Source of the DNA: Margaritifera margaritifera
Taxonomy: Eukaryota > Mollusca > Bivalvia > Unionida > Margaritiferidae
DNA: 64,000 nt
Assembly: GCA_029931535.1 (NCBI GenBank)
Contig: JAQPZY010001665.1
Span: forward strand, 4,387,501-4,451,500
Direction of reading: 5' to 3'
Position numbers and translations under genes: made by a program. Of the stretch, positions 50,231-61,424 are shown piece by piece. The stretch's first letter is position 1; every line of letters begins with the position of its first letter. The notes beneath the pieces were generated by a model. It was not told where the DNA came from and did not search any database. It was given only the letters and a program-made list of their open reading frames with translations.

Positions 50231-50289
50231 ATACATCAGCAGCGAAAGTAGTTATTCCAAAACTTAAATCAATGAAAATATACCTTGAT

Positions 50290-50845
50290 TCGCTTGACAA
50301 AGAGATAGTAGATATAAAAATTAGCTTGACAAAGAGAGAGTAGATATAAAAAATTAGCTTGACAAAGAGAGAGTAGATATAAAAAATTAGCTTGACAAAG
50401 AGATAGTAGATATAAAAAAAATTAGCTTGACAAAGAGATAGTAGATATAAAAAATTAGCTTGACAAAGTGATAGTAGATATAGACAATTAGCTTGACAAA
50501 GAGATAGTAGATATAAAAAATTAGATTGACAAAGAGATAGTAGATATAAAAAAATTAGCTTGACAAAGAGAGAGTAGATATAAAAAATTAGCTTGACAAA
50601 GAAATAGTATATATAAAAATTTAGCTTGACAAAGAGAGAGCAGATATAAAAAAATTAGCTTGACAAAGAGATAGTAGATATAAAAAATTAGCTTGACAAA
50701 GAGAGAGTAGATATAAAAAATTAGCTTGACAAAGAGATAGTAGATATAAAAAAATTAGCTTGACAAAGAGATAGTAGATATAAAAATTAGCTTGACAAAG
50801 AGATAGTAGTTATAAAAAATTAGCTTGACAAAGAAGAAGATTCAG
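50290..50845 (+). repeat. 33-bp tandem array, about 17 units, inside the decayed virus-like gene
   Basis: CTTGACAAAGAGATAGTAGA followed by TATAAAAAATTAG repeats with 31-34 bp spacing because the A-run varies. The first unit (LDKEIVDIK) continues the coding pattern of the upstream helical protein. However, the repeat unit carries a stop in every plus-strand frame (TAG, TAG, TGA), so the array as it stands is not translatable. Confidence 0.93.
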
Positions 50846-51415
50846 ACTGAACAGTTAAATTGGAAGAACATTAGACAAAAAAAATGAAATCAAAAGATCT
50901 CAAATAGTTGGTCATATAAAAGATATGAAATTAACTGTAGAGAAATTATCAGCAAAATAAATCTCAGAACTTGAGAACAATTATCATTATGTGAGAAGTT
51001 AAAACGATAGTTCAAAGAAAAGGTGTTACAATTGCTGCTGTTTTTATAGCTATTGGTGTTACAATAGTAACTTTTCTCCTAACCGTAGTAACGTTTCTAA
51101 AAAGACTAACATTAAAAGCGGCAGGGGCGGTGGTGGTGACTGTGGCAGCAGCGGGAGCGCAGATTCATTCATTGAAACATTTAAGAAAGGTATATATATA
51201 TCTATAAAAATTTTGTTTCACTTAGCTAAACAAGGAGTACTAGCATAGCCTGCTATACTTAATAGTGTAATAAGCTGACTTTTAACATCGGCCTGTCAAA
51301 AGGTGTTTCTTTTATAGCTGATAATGTCAGTTTTTTTATTCTTGCATTAATTAGCTTGTTTTCTGCAATTGTACTAAAAAGTTTATTTGTAGTCATAAAA
51401 AGGATTAGAGATTAA
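50846..51415 (+). pseudogene. virus-like membrane protein remnant, direct copy
   Basis: After the array the sequence again looks coding: VEKLSAK, then near 51008-51090 VTIAAVFIAIGVTIVTFLL (hydrophobic). In the next frame follow a Gly/Ser-rich linker, KKGIYISIKILFHLAKQG (51185-51240), NSVIS, and a final hydrophobic segment, SFFILALISLFSAIVL (51330-51380), ending in basic residues before TAA. This is the same layout as the inverted relative at 42390-42810. Frameshifts and stops show it is not functional. Confidence 0.5.
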
Positions 51416-51429
51416 CTAATTATTTAATG

Positions 51430-52575
51430 TATTTTAAAAAGTAAATTGTGCCAGCTCTTGCTACCGTAGACATAATAATAAATTCTTCTGTATTGGTCTC
51501 ATGGTCTTTAAAAGCAAAAGGTATATTAGTTGTGGGTACTCTTGTTGGTATTGTATGTGTGTTGTTGGTATTGTAGGCATGGTCTTTGGGATTATAGATT
51601 TATCTACATAATTATTATTACCTTTATTCTCTTCGCTGCCTGCCTTTTTACGGATTGCTGCAGATTGTTTATCAGCTGCTGCTATTATATTCTTTACGAC
51701 GTTGGTATTTATATTAACATTTATTCCTAGTACAAAATGAATCCGGAGACTTGTAAATTGTCATTACAACGTACTTAAGTACCCATTTTCATCACCATAT
51801 CACTGGGTAATAAATATATGCCATAACCACCAACTGCATAGCTTAATCTAACTTTTGAATCTGAAATATATTGTTGAAATCTTATTGCTATGTTTTAGTC
51901 TGTATCGTAGTTTTCCTGACCTAAAATTAAATCATCTATCTAAAAAAACAAAAATAAAATAAAATACACTGTCTAGAACATAAGAACCAGACTGTGTAAT
52001 AGATGTTATATTATTTAATTGACCAGTTAAAATAAATATTGTATATGATCTAATACTCTGATTTAGATGCACTATTCTTCATTTGTTTGTCAGTTACTAT
52101 TTTGAAAAGAAGAATATTTCCATCCTATTGATTCTTCAAGTGGTGTTTGCCAGTTATATTGCTCATAACCGTATCATATCCACCATCTTCTATTCCACCA
52201 TTTGTCTGCTGCACATACTTCCTGTCTACTTATCTCAGCTTCAGTCTTATTCCTCTCGATTTTATAATATGTTCTTGGACCATTTAACGCTTTTTAAATT
52301 CTTCTCTTTCAGATATCTCCAATCATGTTGTGGTGGGATATTGAAGTTATTGTAAAATTGTTTCACATTTCGGTAGATATATGCTGATGTATGCTGGATT
52401 AAATGCGGTATTATATGGTAATGGTACTGAGCATTATACAGCAATTTTCTTATCTAAAAGTATATCTAAAACCTATATATTGATTTTACTAACTCTGCTA
52501 TATTTTTATCTGATCAACACCAATACGATATTCCACCCCCAGATATTGTATTCTATACTGTCCAGTTCAATTGAT
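51430..52575 (-). pseudogene. unidentified minus-strand remnants at the right edge of the block
   Basis: A clean stretch at about 51740-51540 reads LGINVNINTNVVKNIIAAAD, then KQSAAIRKKAGSEENK and a Pro/Thr-rich end. Another clean frame, 52444-52262, has YNNFNIPPQHDWRYLKEK. Between them, shifted patches read PLEESIGWKYSSF. They look like parts of one or more proteins transcribed toward the left. No family recognised. The LTR-like repeat starts right after, at 52589. Confidence 0.35.
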
Positions 52576-52588
52576 TTTTCTAAAATTA

Positions 52589-53962
52589 TGTATGCTTTAT
52601 ATCAATATACATATGTGATCGAAAATGTACTCGGGTTTCGTTGCCGCGTACAGCGTTACTCGAGGGTGATTTATTTTTTTCGGCTCTAGCTGTTTCGAAA
52701 TACTGAGCGCGACTCAACCCATGCTGAATGTGCAAATTGCCTGCAGTGAAAACCCAAGTACCTAGCTGCGCATATACATCACAGCTAGGGTACTTATACA
52801 GCAAATTCTCTATGTACAAATTACAATACGACGAGTCTTGTCAGGAAGCAATCTTCAGCTGTAGAGGTATGTAAAATTTAAGATTGCATTCTCTATTACT
52901 ATTCGTTTTATATGACAGTATTATTTCATATTCTAAATTCTACAGAGAGTCAATACCTAGGTCATACAGCGCCATGATATTAGAAATACTGTAGTCTGGT
53001 TCAAGTTAGCTATTTGTTGTAACTGAACAGACAGATTTTATTTAATTATACGCGGCATGCATTGAATGATTAATGTAATGTTTAACGAAACGAATTCATG
53101 TGCGCGCATGCGCAACATTTATCAATGCAAAAGTACTTAACCGTGTCATATGTACTACACGGTTTAGTTGTTATATTTTTAGCTGCCCTTGTGTATAGTT
53201 TGGTGATGTGTCTGGTGACGTTGGCTCGGAAGAGAGTACTGGTGTTCTCGATGTGAGGGAACAAGGCTTCGCGACCATCGGGTCTGTGTTGAATGAAAAG
53301 GCTCTCGAGGGATCCTTCAACAGACTGGGAGGGGTGGACCATGCGTGGTGGCTCTTTGACCATTGACTAGAGCGGGTGGAACCGAAAATACATCTTGGTC
53401 GTCAACTGGACGCCACGATAGTTATATATATATATATATATAAGTGTTCCATGTTATTGTAATTTTTACTATTGCTATCTGAGCAAAATTTCATGCATTC
53501 ACATTTTTAATATCGCTATATGAGTGATAAATTCATAAAATCGTGCATCCATTGTTCAGTATCGCTATATGAGTGATAAATTCATAAATACGTGCATCCA
53601 TATATCAAATATAGCTAACTGAGTGATACGTTGATAAGTGTATAATTCATGCGTCCATCTTGTGGATAAATTGTTATGATGCATTATTTGTAGATCATAT
53701 AATTCTATTTGTTGATTAGTGATAGGACGTTATTCACGTTTGTTTAAATTCCATTCGTTAATTGACCTTTGATTTTTCTCGTTGAGCTACTTGTTGTTGA
53801 TAGTTCCATGTTAGGAACTATACAATTTTCTTTATCTTTTTGTTATAATGGTGTCAGATTCGTTCGTCTTTAAATTGCGTTTATAAATAAACATCTCATT
53901 AACGCAATTGCTTTCGGTGTCTACACAAATCCAGTCCCAACCCGGCTTCATCCCGTTAGTCA
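52589..53962 (+). mobile_element. 1.37 kb LTR-like dispersed repeat, copy 2
   Basis: Same orientation and order of blocks as 35594-37053: start TGTATGCTTTATATCAATAT, CGGCTCTAG, GCGCGCATGCGCAACAT, GGGAGGGGTGGACCATGCGT, the 55-bp internal repeats, AATAAACATC and CCCGGCTTCATCCC. It differs by indels, including one of about 60 bp in the 53180-53220 area and a (TA)n near 53422-53441. Immediately after it, ATTTTGACGACCACTGA could be a degraded primer-binding/leader region, which copy 1 lacks. Probably an LTR or LTR-leader fragment. Confidence 0.6.
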
Positions 53963-53964
53963 GT

Positions 53965-54295
53965 ATTTTTTCTATATAACATTTTGACGACCACTGACTC
54001 AGGAATTGGGCAACCCCACCTAATTTTGACAACCACTGACCGAGGTGTTTTTCCATAACATTTTGGCGAACACTGGCCCATGTTTTTCTAATTTGAATGT
54101 GAAGAAATTTAGCAGAGTTTTTAATCCTAAATTATTGGAGGACCACTGGTCCAGGTTTCCTGGTAAAGTATTGAGGTCCAATGGCCCAGGTCACCAAGTA
54201 AAATGTAGAGTACTACTGGCCCAAATTTTCCTAGTAAAAGTTTGAGGACCAGTTGCCGAGCTTATTTTTTTTATAAAAGTTTGGCGACCACTAGC

Positions 54296-54334
<39 letters not shown>

Positions 54335-54440
54335 TGTGAGTGTTTTCTTTTTCGTAACATTTTGAAGGTCAGTAAAATAGGTTTTTTATATAAAACTTTG
54401 AGGACCAGTGGCCTAAGGTGAAGATCAGAGGTATGGAGTG
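53965..54440 (+). repeat. degenerate ~50-bp tandem array (leader-like)
   Basis: A phrase of the type ATTTTGGCGACCACTGGCCC followed by a T-rich spacer recurs about nine times with strong divergence (for example 53979, 54015, 54060, 54130, 54165, 54240, 54280). A run of about 35 T interrupts it at 54299-54333. It directly follows LTR-like copy 2. Confidence 0.7.
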
Positions 54441-54748
54441 AAGGTCTGGTTAGTATATGGCCCATGATCTACTTACGAACCACGACTTGGACATAAAATG
54501 AAAGTCACTATACATAATTAATCTACATGTCTGTGTGGAATATTTTAAAGAAAATACATTTTCAGTATTACCTTTCTAACATTATTCGAGCATATACTAC
54601 GGCCAGGACTGCAGAAATTAGCTTGTGCGCTTGTGTTTTGCATGAAGGAATGAGATCGAGTTTTCACGTCAGCCAGATCATACAGTCATATGTAAAAGAC
54701 AAGTTACTCCAGATCATGGCCAGTTTGAAAGAATTAAGCGAATAACTT

Positions 54749-54806
54749 TTTGTTTATTTATTTATTTGTTTATTTATTTATTTATTGATTTATTTATTTA
54801 TTTATA
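54749..54806. repeat. (TTTA)n microsatellite
   Basis: About 14 imperfect tetranucleotide units. Confidence 0.9.
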
Positions 54807-55931
54807 TGTACTATTCAAAACTTTAAGCTGTTAAAAAAGAAATTATTCGGTATCCTCATCTCCTCACCTTCTTTCAGCAAAATCAGACGCTTCAGGAAAA
54901 AATGTCTATAACGTAACGTGTTTACAGCTGGGTATTTTCCGAAGATACAAAAGGTCAAATCTTGTTATAGTCAATGCCATGCCTGACAGTGTTTCCTAAC
55001 TATTAATATTGAAAGTGTGTACATGTTTGTGTTTGAATCATATCCATAAAAACTGCAAACAATCGGAGGGTCTGCAATTTCATAAAAAAAAGAAAAGAAA
55101 AGTGAAGATGAGGAGACAACAATGCGTGAATATGACTTAAAACACATGTACGCAGATTGATCATACATAGTAACAGATAACGGTATCTCTGTCTCCTGCT
55201 AACTTGCGAACAAAACTAATATTTTCTGAAGATATAGTCTTTGTCAAATCACTAATAAAAATGATAAGCTAAATATCTTTCAATTTAACCGTTCTACTCA
55301 AAAGACCTAATAAATAAAAATGCACAGTCTATCACAATCACGTGGCATGTGTTCGAACTGTCGGCTATTCAAGTCTATTTTCATAAGAGCGCTGTTTAAG
55401 TTTAGAATTTAGCTGCTTAAAAAGTAAGAACAACTTTAAAGATTAAATGGATTTTTGAGAACAATGTATAGTGTGTATCAATAACTTGCCGTTTTCTGCT
55501 GTATACTTTTGTACTAATGTTGAAATTAGTTCAAATGTTAGCTGGGTAAAAACACATACAATTCTCCCAGAGGCGGCGAGAGGGTTCGAGGCGTCCGGGG
55601 GCAATGTTCTTAAGTGGCGTCCCTACTTTGCCACATAGAACAGTTTTTTTTATGTCAGTTGCCAACCACCTCCATCCACCCCCCCCCCCCTCCTCCAATC
55701 TAAGTCTGTTTTAGGTCAAATTGTAATTATTGTCCCAATATTTGTCATCATTTTTGTTGAAAAGAATAATCTGACAAAACGGGAAAATTACAGTATATAG
55801 CACTAAAATTTGTTTTTGATGATTTTAATAGATCATATTCTCTATTCTGAAAATCAAATCATCCTACTTTACATATTATTAGATTAAGGTACATGGCAAC
55901 TTAAGTATTTCACAAGAAAACTCCTAATTAC
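54807..55931. other. unassigned; one hAT-end-like patch
   Basis: No gene. At 55570 the sequence CAGAGGCGGCGAGAGGGTTC resembles a hAT-type terminal repeat start, and a C-run follows at 55679-55690. I could not find the opposite end. Confidence 0.35.
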
Positions 55932-56190
55932 TTGAATAATCTGGTAACGTTCAAAGAATGCCTATATATTTTCAGACACCAAAATTTGTCCGAAATACCA
56001 AGGGTAGTGACCACAAGGTACGCTCATCTTTCTTTTGAATTCGAGGCCCCCAGAGCCTGGAACATCATGCCCACTCAATTAAGAATAATTCAGATTTCAA
56101 AGAATTCAGACAGCAGGCTGATTCTAACGGGGGTCAGAGCCTCAGCGTACGTGTGCTTTGTACCTTTTAGTGTACTGGTCAATGCCAATA
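55932..56190 (+). mobile_element. LINE reverse-transcriptase C-terminal fragment
   Basis: The frame contains TRYAHLSFEFEAPRAWNIMP followed by TQLR. This matches the C-terminal end typical of CR1/Jockey-like non-LTR elements ('R...R.FS.AAPR.WN.LP..LR'). It is a 5'-truncated relic without further reverse-transcriptase motifs upstream. The 3' boundary is not clear because a MITE starts at 56221. Confidence 0.65.
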
Positions 56191-56220
56191 GCTTTGTGTT
56201 TGTGTAGCTTTATTGAGCTG

Positions 56221-57163
56221 TATGACTAAATAAAATGCGCAATGGGAAAATGGAACGCAATGGAAATAAAATACACAATGGAAATCATTTTTTGTGTTTT
56301 TAATTTTTAAATTTAAAAAAAATCAAAAGAAGTTTTTAATCATCTGATGCTTACATATCTGTTTGTATTGAAAAATAGAAAATAAAATTAATTTCCAAAA
56401 CTGCCGCTTATCATTGTATGAAACATGTGCGCATTTGAGAAAGCAATCATCGTATGCAAATGGAAATGATCACTCATGAAACAATATTCATTGACAATTT
56501 TTTTTTTATAGTATAAAGCTTTAGCGCAATGGAAACAAAGTACACAATGGAAATTATTTGTTTTGTTTTTAAGTGATTGTTTAATTAGGGAAGGTTAACA
56601 GAAGGATTTCATCATCAGATGCATATTCTAAGCGTTATGCATAATACAGAACATAATCATGAATGAAAGCTCACAACTGACTTAATTAAATAAAATGCTA
56701 CTTTCAACATTACTAAGTTTTAAATTCCAATATGCGGATTTCTGTTGTGTGGCAGTCCGGTAACATTTCAGACTTATTAGGTAACATTATTTTTTTATTA
56801 TTAAATTGTAAGTTTTCAATTATGTTAATAAAATAAAAATAACCAATACAATATTTACAATATTTATCCATATTTCGAGATAAAGACCACTAAATAAAAT
56901 TTACTAACTTCTGAAATCTCCATTGCGTATAATGATTTCATTGCGCAGCAGGTCGGTCACATTTAAGTGAAAACTTCTTTGGGTAAATTTGCACTATTAT
57001 TTAAAGAAAGTATTCATTTTTTTATGATTTGATGTCAAGTCATCACCGGTAATCATATTTAGTTCAAATAGTGACGAAAAAGTGTTATTATACAATTGTT
57101 TGATTTCCATTGCGTATTTTATTTCCATTGCGTTCCATTTTTCCATTGCATATTTTAGTCATA
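56221..57163. mobile_element. 943-bp non-autonomous DNA transposon with long inverted repeats
   Basis: The left end (TATGACTAAATAAAATGCGC, with AATGGGAAAATGGAACGCAA...) and the right end (57098-57163) are inverted complements over about 65 bp with few mismatches. A TA dinucleotide at each outer edge is consistent with the TA target of Tc1/mariner-like elements. The motif CAATGGAAA or its complement occurs about ten times, clustered at both ends and in two inner patches (56520-56560 and 56915-56945). Part of the left half (56262-56420) is repeated in diverged form at 56520-56700. No coding frame; probably mobilised by a transposase from elsewhere. Confidence 0.8.
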
Positions 57164-59327
57164 CTCTTACTCAGTTCTTTTGGTTATGTCCTCCTCCCCT
57201 ATTGCTTCTGTTATTTATTTTTTATTTTTTATTTTGTATTTTTTTAATACATTTTTTACTTACTTATATATTTTAAATATTAATTTTTAGCATCCTCTTT
57301 TCGAGATATTAATGATTCCTTTGTGTGCAATTTTACTAACAAAATTGGCATACGAATTTGGTGATGTTTCATATATGTTCACACATTTTATTTTATTATT
57401 TTTTTTTTTTAAATTATATCTGCATGTTGTATATATTATTGTTTTGTCGTTAAAGCTGTTGCTACTGCTGGCATTTTATGGTATCTGGTGTGTACTGTTT
57501 TTTTATTATAAATATGTACTATCTGTCCGCTTCTAATATGTCATGATTGTTTTATGTCACGTCCGTTTAATAGCTAGTATAAAAGCTTGTGTTTTATGTT
57601 ACCTAGGTTATTGACGTAAAAATATTTTTTTTTTAATTTTTTTTTTTTTTTGTATCTCGTTTTTTGTTTCGAATACGCTTTCTGACATCTCATTATACGC
57701 ACCGGATGTATCATTTTGGAGTTCCTGTTGTGTAGGGAAACGGATATTGAACAAGAAATTGCTTTTGAGATGCTGTGCGCTGTTGACAATGTTATCTGAT
57801 TGTACTAAACTTCATTGTTACGAAATTCCCTAGTATGTAAATTAGTGCAGCTTGATTAATATGTACTCTGATCGTTGATAAAACTCATAAATTTTTACAG
57901 TCATTCATTCCATGACAAGTATCCGTTACTTAATTTTGGTGGCACCTATTTTCGCGAGCTATGTCTGTCTCTATTATGGAAGCAGTGATGGTATATATTA
58001 AATTCAGTATTTTATCACCATTATAGGAGCTTTGGCAATAAAAAGATAGCACATAAAGTGTTTTCTGCCATGATTCTTTTCTCCTTCAATTATTTATTGT
58101 TTTATGCCACCACAGTAATTATGATCAATGTATTTTTAAAAATGCATTTTCAATTAGCAATTTATACTTTTTGGGATTGACTGGGGTCTCATTATTATAT
58201 ATTTATATCTCCCCAACCCCTAAGATATTGTGTCAGGAACAGACCAAAAGTTAATATCTAATAAAATTTGGCTATCAGCAGTTTTCTCATAAGGAAATGT
58301 GAATTTTCACATTTAAAAAATTGTAACTATTTTTTATAATCTCTTAAACTAAATAAATGCTGTGGTATTCATACAGTTGTACAAATGAATAAAAAAGTGG
58401 CTGAAAACATTTATCCCCATTGCTTTCCAATGTATTTTAATTTGAGGTAAATTGTCCCCTGTTGTACGTTAGAATTCACCTCAGTTTGATTTGCTCCAAA
58501 ATAAATGCATAAATCAGACATATCAAAGAATCTAAATGCATGTTACTATTCATATTTACAATTTCATGTGTCCTTGTGCCAGAAAACACAGTAGTAACTT
58601 AAAAGTTGAGACAATATTAATAGTACATTCCCAAGATAGTGAAGGGGTAAATCCATGTTCAAAACTCTATAGGTTGGTGCTGGCAATCACCAAAGGAGCA
58701 GGCCAGAAGTTTATAACTCTTAACTTGGCCATGTTCTATTAAAATCACATATATATTGATTGAAAAGTTATTACATAGTTATATTGTGTGCCAAGTTTGG
58801 GTCAAAGGTTGACATACTTTTTACAGTGTAACATATTTTTGAGACTGTAAATATGACATCACTAACTACTTCTGCCATGCTGTAAATCCATCTGCTGGTT
58901 TGGATGACAAACCTAACCAACTTAATTCAAAACTCAGTTTCAGGCAAGACATATCAGTTAAACTTTTGAAAATTGTCTTTAAAAAGGTTTCATATGTTAC
59001 TCTTTCTAACAATGTATGTGTTGAGTGCATATTTTGCAAAGTAGGAGGATCAAATGCAGTTTGGACACACATTGGCAGATCTGGATCTATACAGTTTACA
59101 ATTGGACTCGACTTATAAGCGAGTATATATGGTACTACATTAGGAATCAAACTGTACTTCTTTTCCAATGTAGAGGTGATCTAAATGTCATGACTGAGTC
59201 CCATTGGTTCTGTTAACCATCGCCATTGTTTTGGCTCATCAACAGCACTTGCATGAAAATACAGATGTCACTCTTACCGAAAAAGATGACAGTTGTAAAT
59301 GTGTCTAGCACAACTAGACCTTTATGC
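57164..59327. other. AT-rich stretch without recognised genes
   Basis: Nothing supported. Short frames at 58866-59168 lack motifs. Confidence 0.45.
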
Positions 59328-59626
59328 ACATGGTCCGTTAGTGTGTTTAGTTGTTTTCATTATTCATTGGTCCGTTAGTGTGTTTAGTTGTTTTCATTAT
59401 TCATTGGTCCGTTAGTGTGTTTAGTTGTTTTCATTATTCATTGGTCCGTTAGTGTGTTTAGTTGTTTTCATTATTCATTGGTCCGTTAGTGTGTTTAGTT
59501 GTTTTCATTATTCATTGGTCCGTTAGTGTGTTTAGTTGTTTTCATTATTCATTGGTCCGTTAGTGTGTTTAGTTGTTTTCATTATTCATTGGTCCGTTAG
59601 TGTGTTTAGTTGTTTTCATTATTCAA
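59328..59626. repeat. 37-bp tandem array, eight nearly identical copies
   Basis: TTGGTCCGTTAGTGTGTTTA plus GTTGTTTTCATTATTCA repeated eight times with no visible change between complete units, suggesting recent expansion. Confidence 0.96.
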
Positions 59627-60232
59627 ATACTAGATATATCATTTCCCATGCTGGAGTGTGGAGGAAGACGACAAATTAAATTGCATGATTTATTGTATTG
59701 ATTTGATGGGCATAGTTAAACCTTATCACAGCAGTTAACTACAAATCTGCAACAATGAAGTATTATGTTCAGGAATGGCCCCAAAATTGTCTGTTATCCT
59801 TGACCCCACCACCACTAATTTAACCAGAGCTTCTACTGACCTCTCACTCCCTGTGTTGGATATTTATATAGTTATGTTGGAATGGGAAATAAGGGCTTAT
59901 TCCATGTAAAAAAAAAACATGGAATTTGCCAAACCATGCAGTAGTTGCATCAGGTAATTGCTTGACACAGGGTTAGCAAAATTAAACAGCTTTGTATCAA
60001 ACCCATCCTCCTGAATCAATAAGTAGAATATTTATCTACTTAAACATAACAATTAAAACACAATTTTTAGCTTTAATAGGCCAACATATGAGCTGATTAT
60101 CCGGTATTTATGAACAGATTCTACTGTGTAATGCAGCATTGCTTAGTCACATGATTGAGAAATCTCGCCTATGTATTTGAATGCAATCATAATATCATTG
60201 TCCTTTTCACTACAGAACATATGTTGCTTGTA
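59627..60232. other. unassigned spacer between arrays
   Basis: No gene or element recognised. Confidence 0.5.
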
Positions 60233-61018
60233 TCACAAGATTATATGACTTCTGACATCAAGGAATAATTTGTGTCACATGATTATATGACTTCTGACAT
60301 CAAGGAATAATTTGTCACATGATTTTATGACTTCTGACATCAAGGAATAATTTGTCACATGATTATATGACTTCTGACATCAAGGAATAATTTGTCACAT
60401 GATTATATGACTTCTGACATAAATTAATAATTTGTCGCATGATTATATGACTTCTGACATCAAGGAATAATTTGTCACATGATTATATGACTTCTGACAT
60501 TAAGGAATAATTTGTCACATGATTATATGACTTCTGACATCAAGGAATAATTTGTCACATGATTATATGACTTCTGACATCAAGGAATAATTTGTGTCAC
60601 ATTATTGTATGACCTGACATCTAGGAAGATGTAGTGTTACATGATTGTTTGACCTCTGACATCCAGGAAATTGTAGCATCACATGATTTAGGAAAATGTT
60701 TTGTGTCACATGATTGTTTGACCTCCAATATCAAGGAAAATTTAGTATTACATGATTGTTTGGCCACTGCCAGCTAAGAAATTGTAGTATCATGTGATAG
60801 TTTGACATCTGAAATCCAGGAAAATGTAGTATCATATGATTTTTTGACCTGTGACATCTAGGAAAATGTAGTATCACATAATTGACCTCAGACATCTTGA
60901 AAAATATAGTATCACATGATTGTTTGACCTCTGACATCCATAAAAATGTACTATCATATGATTGACCTCTGACATCTAGGAAAATGTAGTATCATATGAT
61001 TGACCCCTGACATCTAGA
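60233..61018. repeat. 40-bp tandem array, two blocks
   Basis: The left block (60233-60600) is nearly uniform: TGATTATATGACTTCTGACA plus TCAAGGAATAATTTGTCACA. The right block (60600-61018) is diverged, with units like TGATTGTTTGACCTCTGACA plus TCCAGGAAAATGTAGTATCA and variable length. The related array at 62090-62660 carries on the right-block type. Confidence 0.93.
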
Positions 61019-61027
61019 AAAATAAAG

Positions 61028-61120
61028 TAAAGTGAAACATCGCAATAATGCGATAATTGGGGTCCATAAAATTCCATTCGTGGAAAAAGCGGGGTCGCGT
61101 TATTGCGGGGTTTTACTGTA
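61028..61120. mobile_element. 93-bp palindromic mariner-type MITE
   Basis: The ends TAAAGTGAAACATCGCAATA and, inverted, TACAGTAAAACCCCGCAATA match at 21 of 26 bp, continuing into ATGCGA/ACGCGA. TA lies at both outer edges. The AGTAAAACC start is characteristic of Tc1/mariner-derived MITEs. Confidence 0.75.
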
Positions 61121-61424
61121 TTTTACTTTATTCAGAGGACAATGTATACACGTCTAATGTATAGCATGAATAGGGTATCAACACCATTTACTATCTGATA
61201 CTGAGCCGTCTTTGCTTTCCCACATGACAACCCTTTGATTGAGCTGCGAGTTTGATACTTTGTTTAGTGCCAAGTAACAGAGAGTGGTTATTTGAACTCC
61301 CTGTGATCTTGCTGCACAATTGACATGTGTTCAGTTGCATCCTTTAATAGATTTCACAGACTTAATGACCAAAGTGTTACTTACAGTGCCCAAGCTCAGT
61401 CTCTACATAAGCACACACATGACA

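Noticed and set aside
35594..53962. A single 18 kb LTR retroelement bounded by the two direct repeats
   Set aside because: The interior has DNA-virus-type genes, no retroviral protease, reverse transcriptase or integrase, and no outer target-site duplication. Transposase remnants on both sides of copy 1 suggest that it is an independent insertion.
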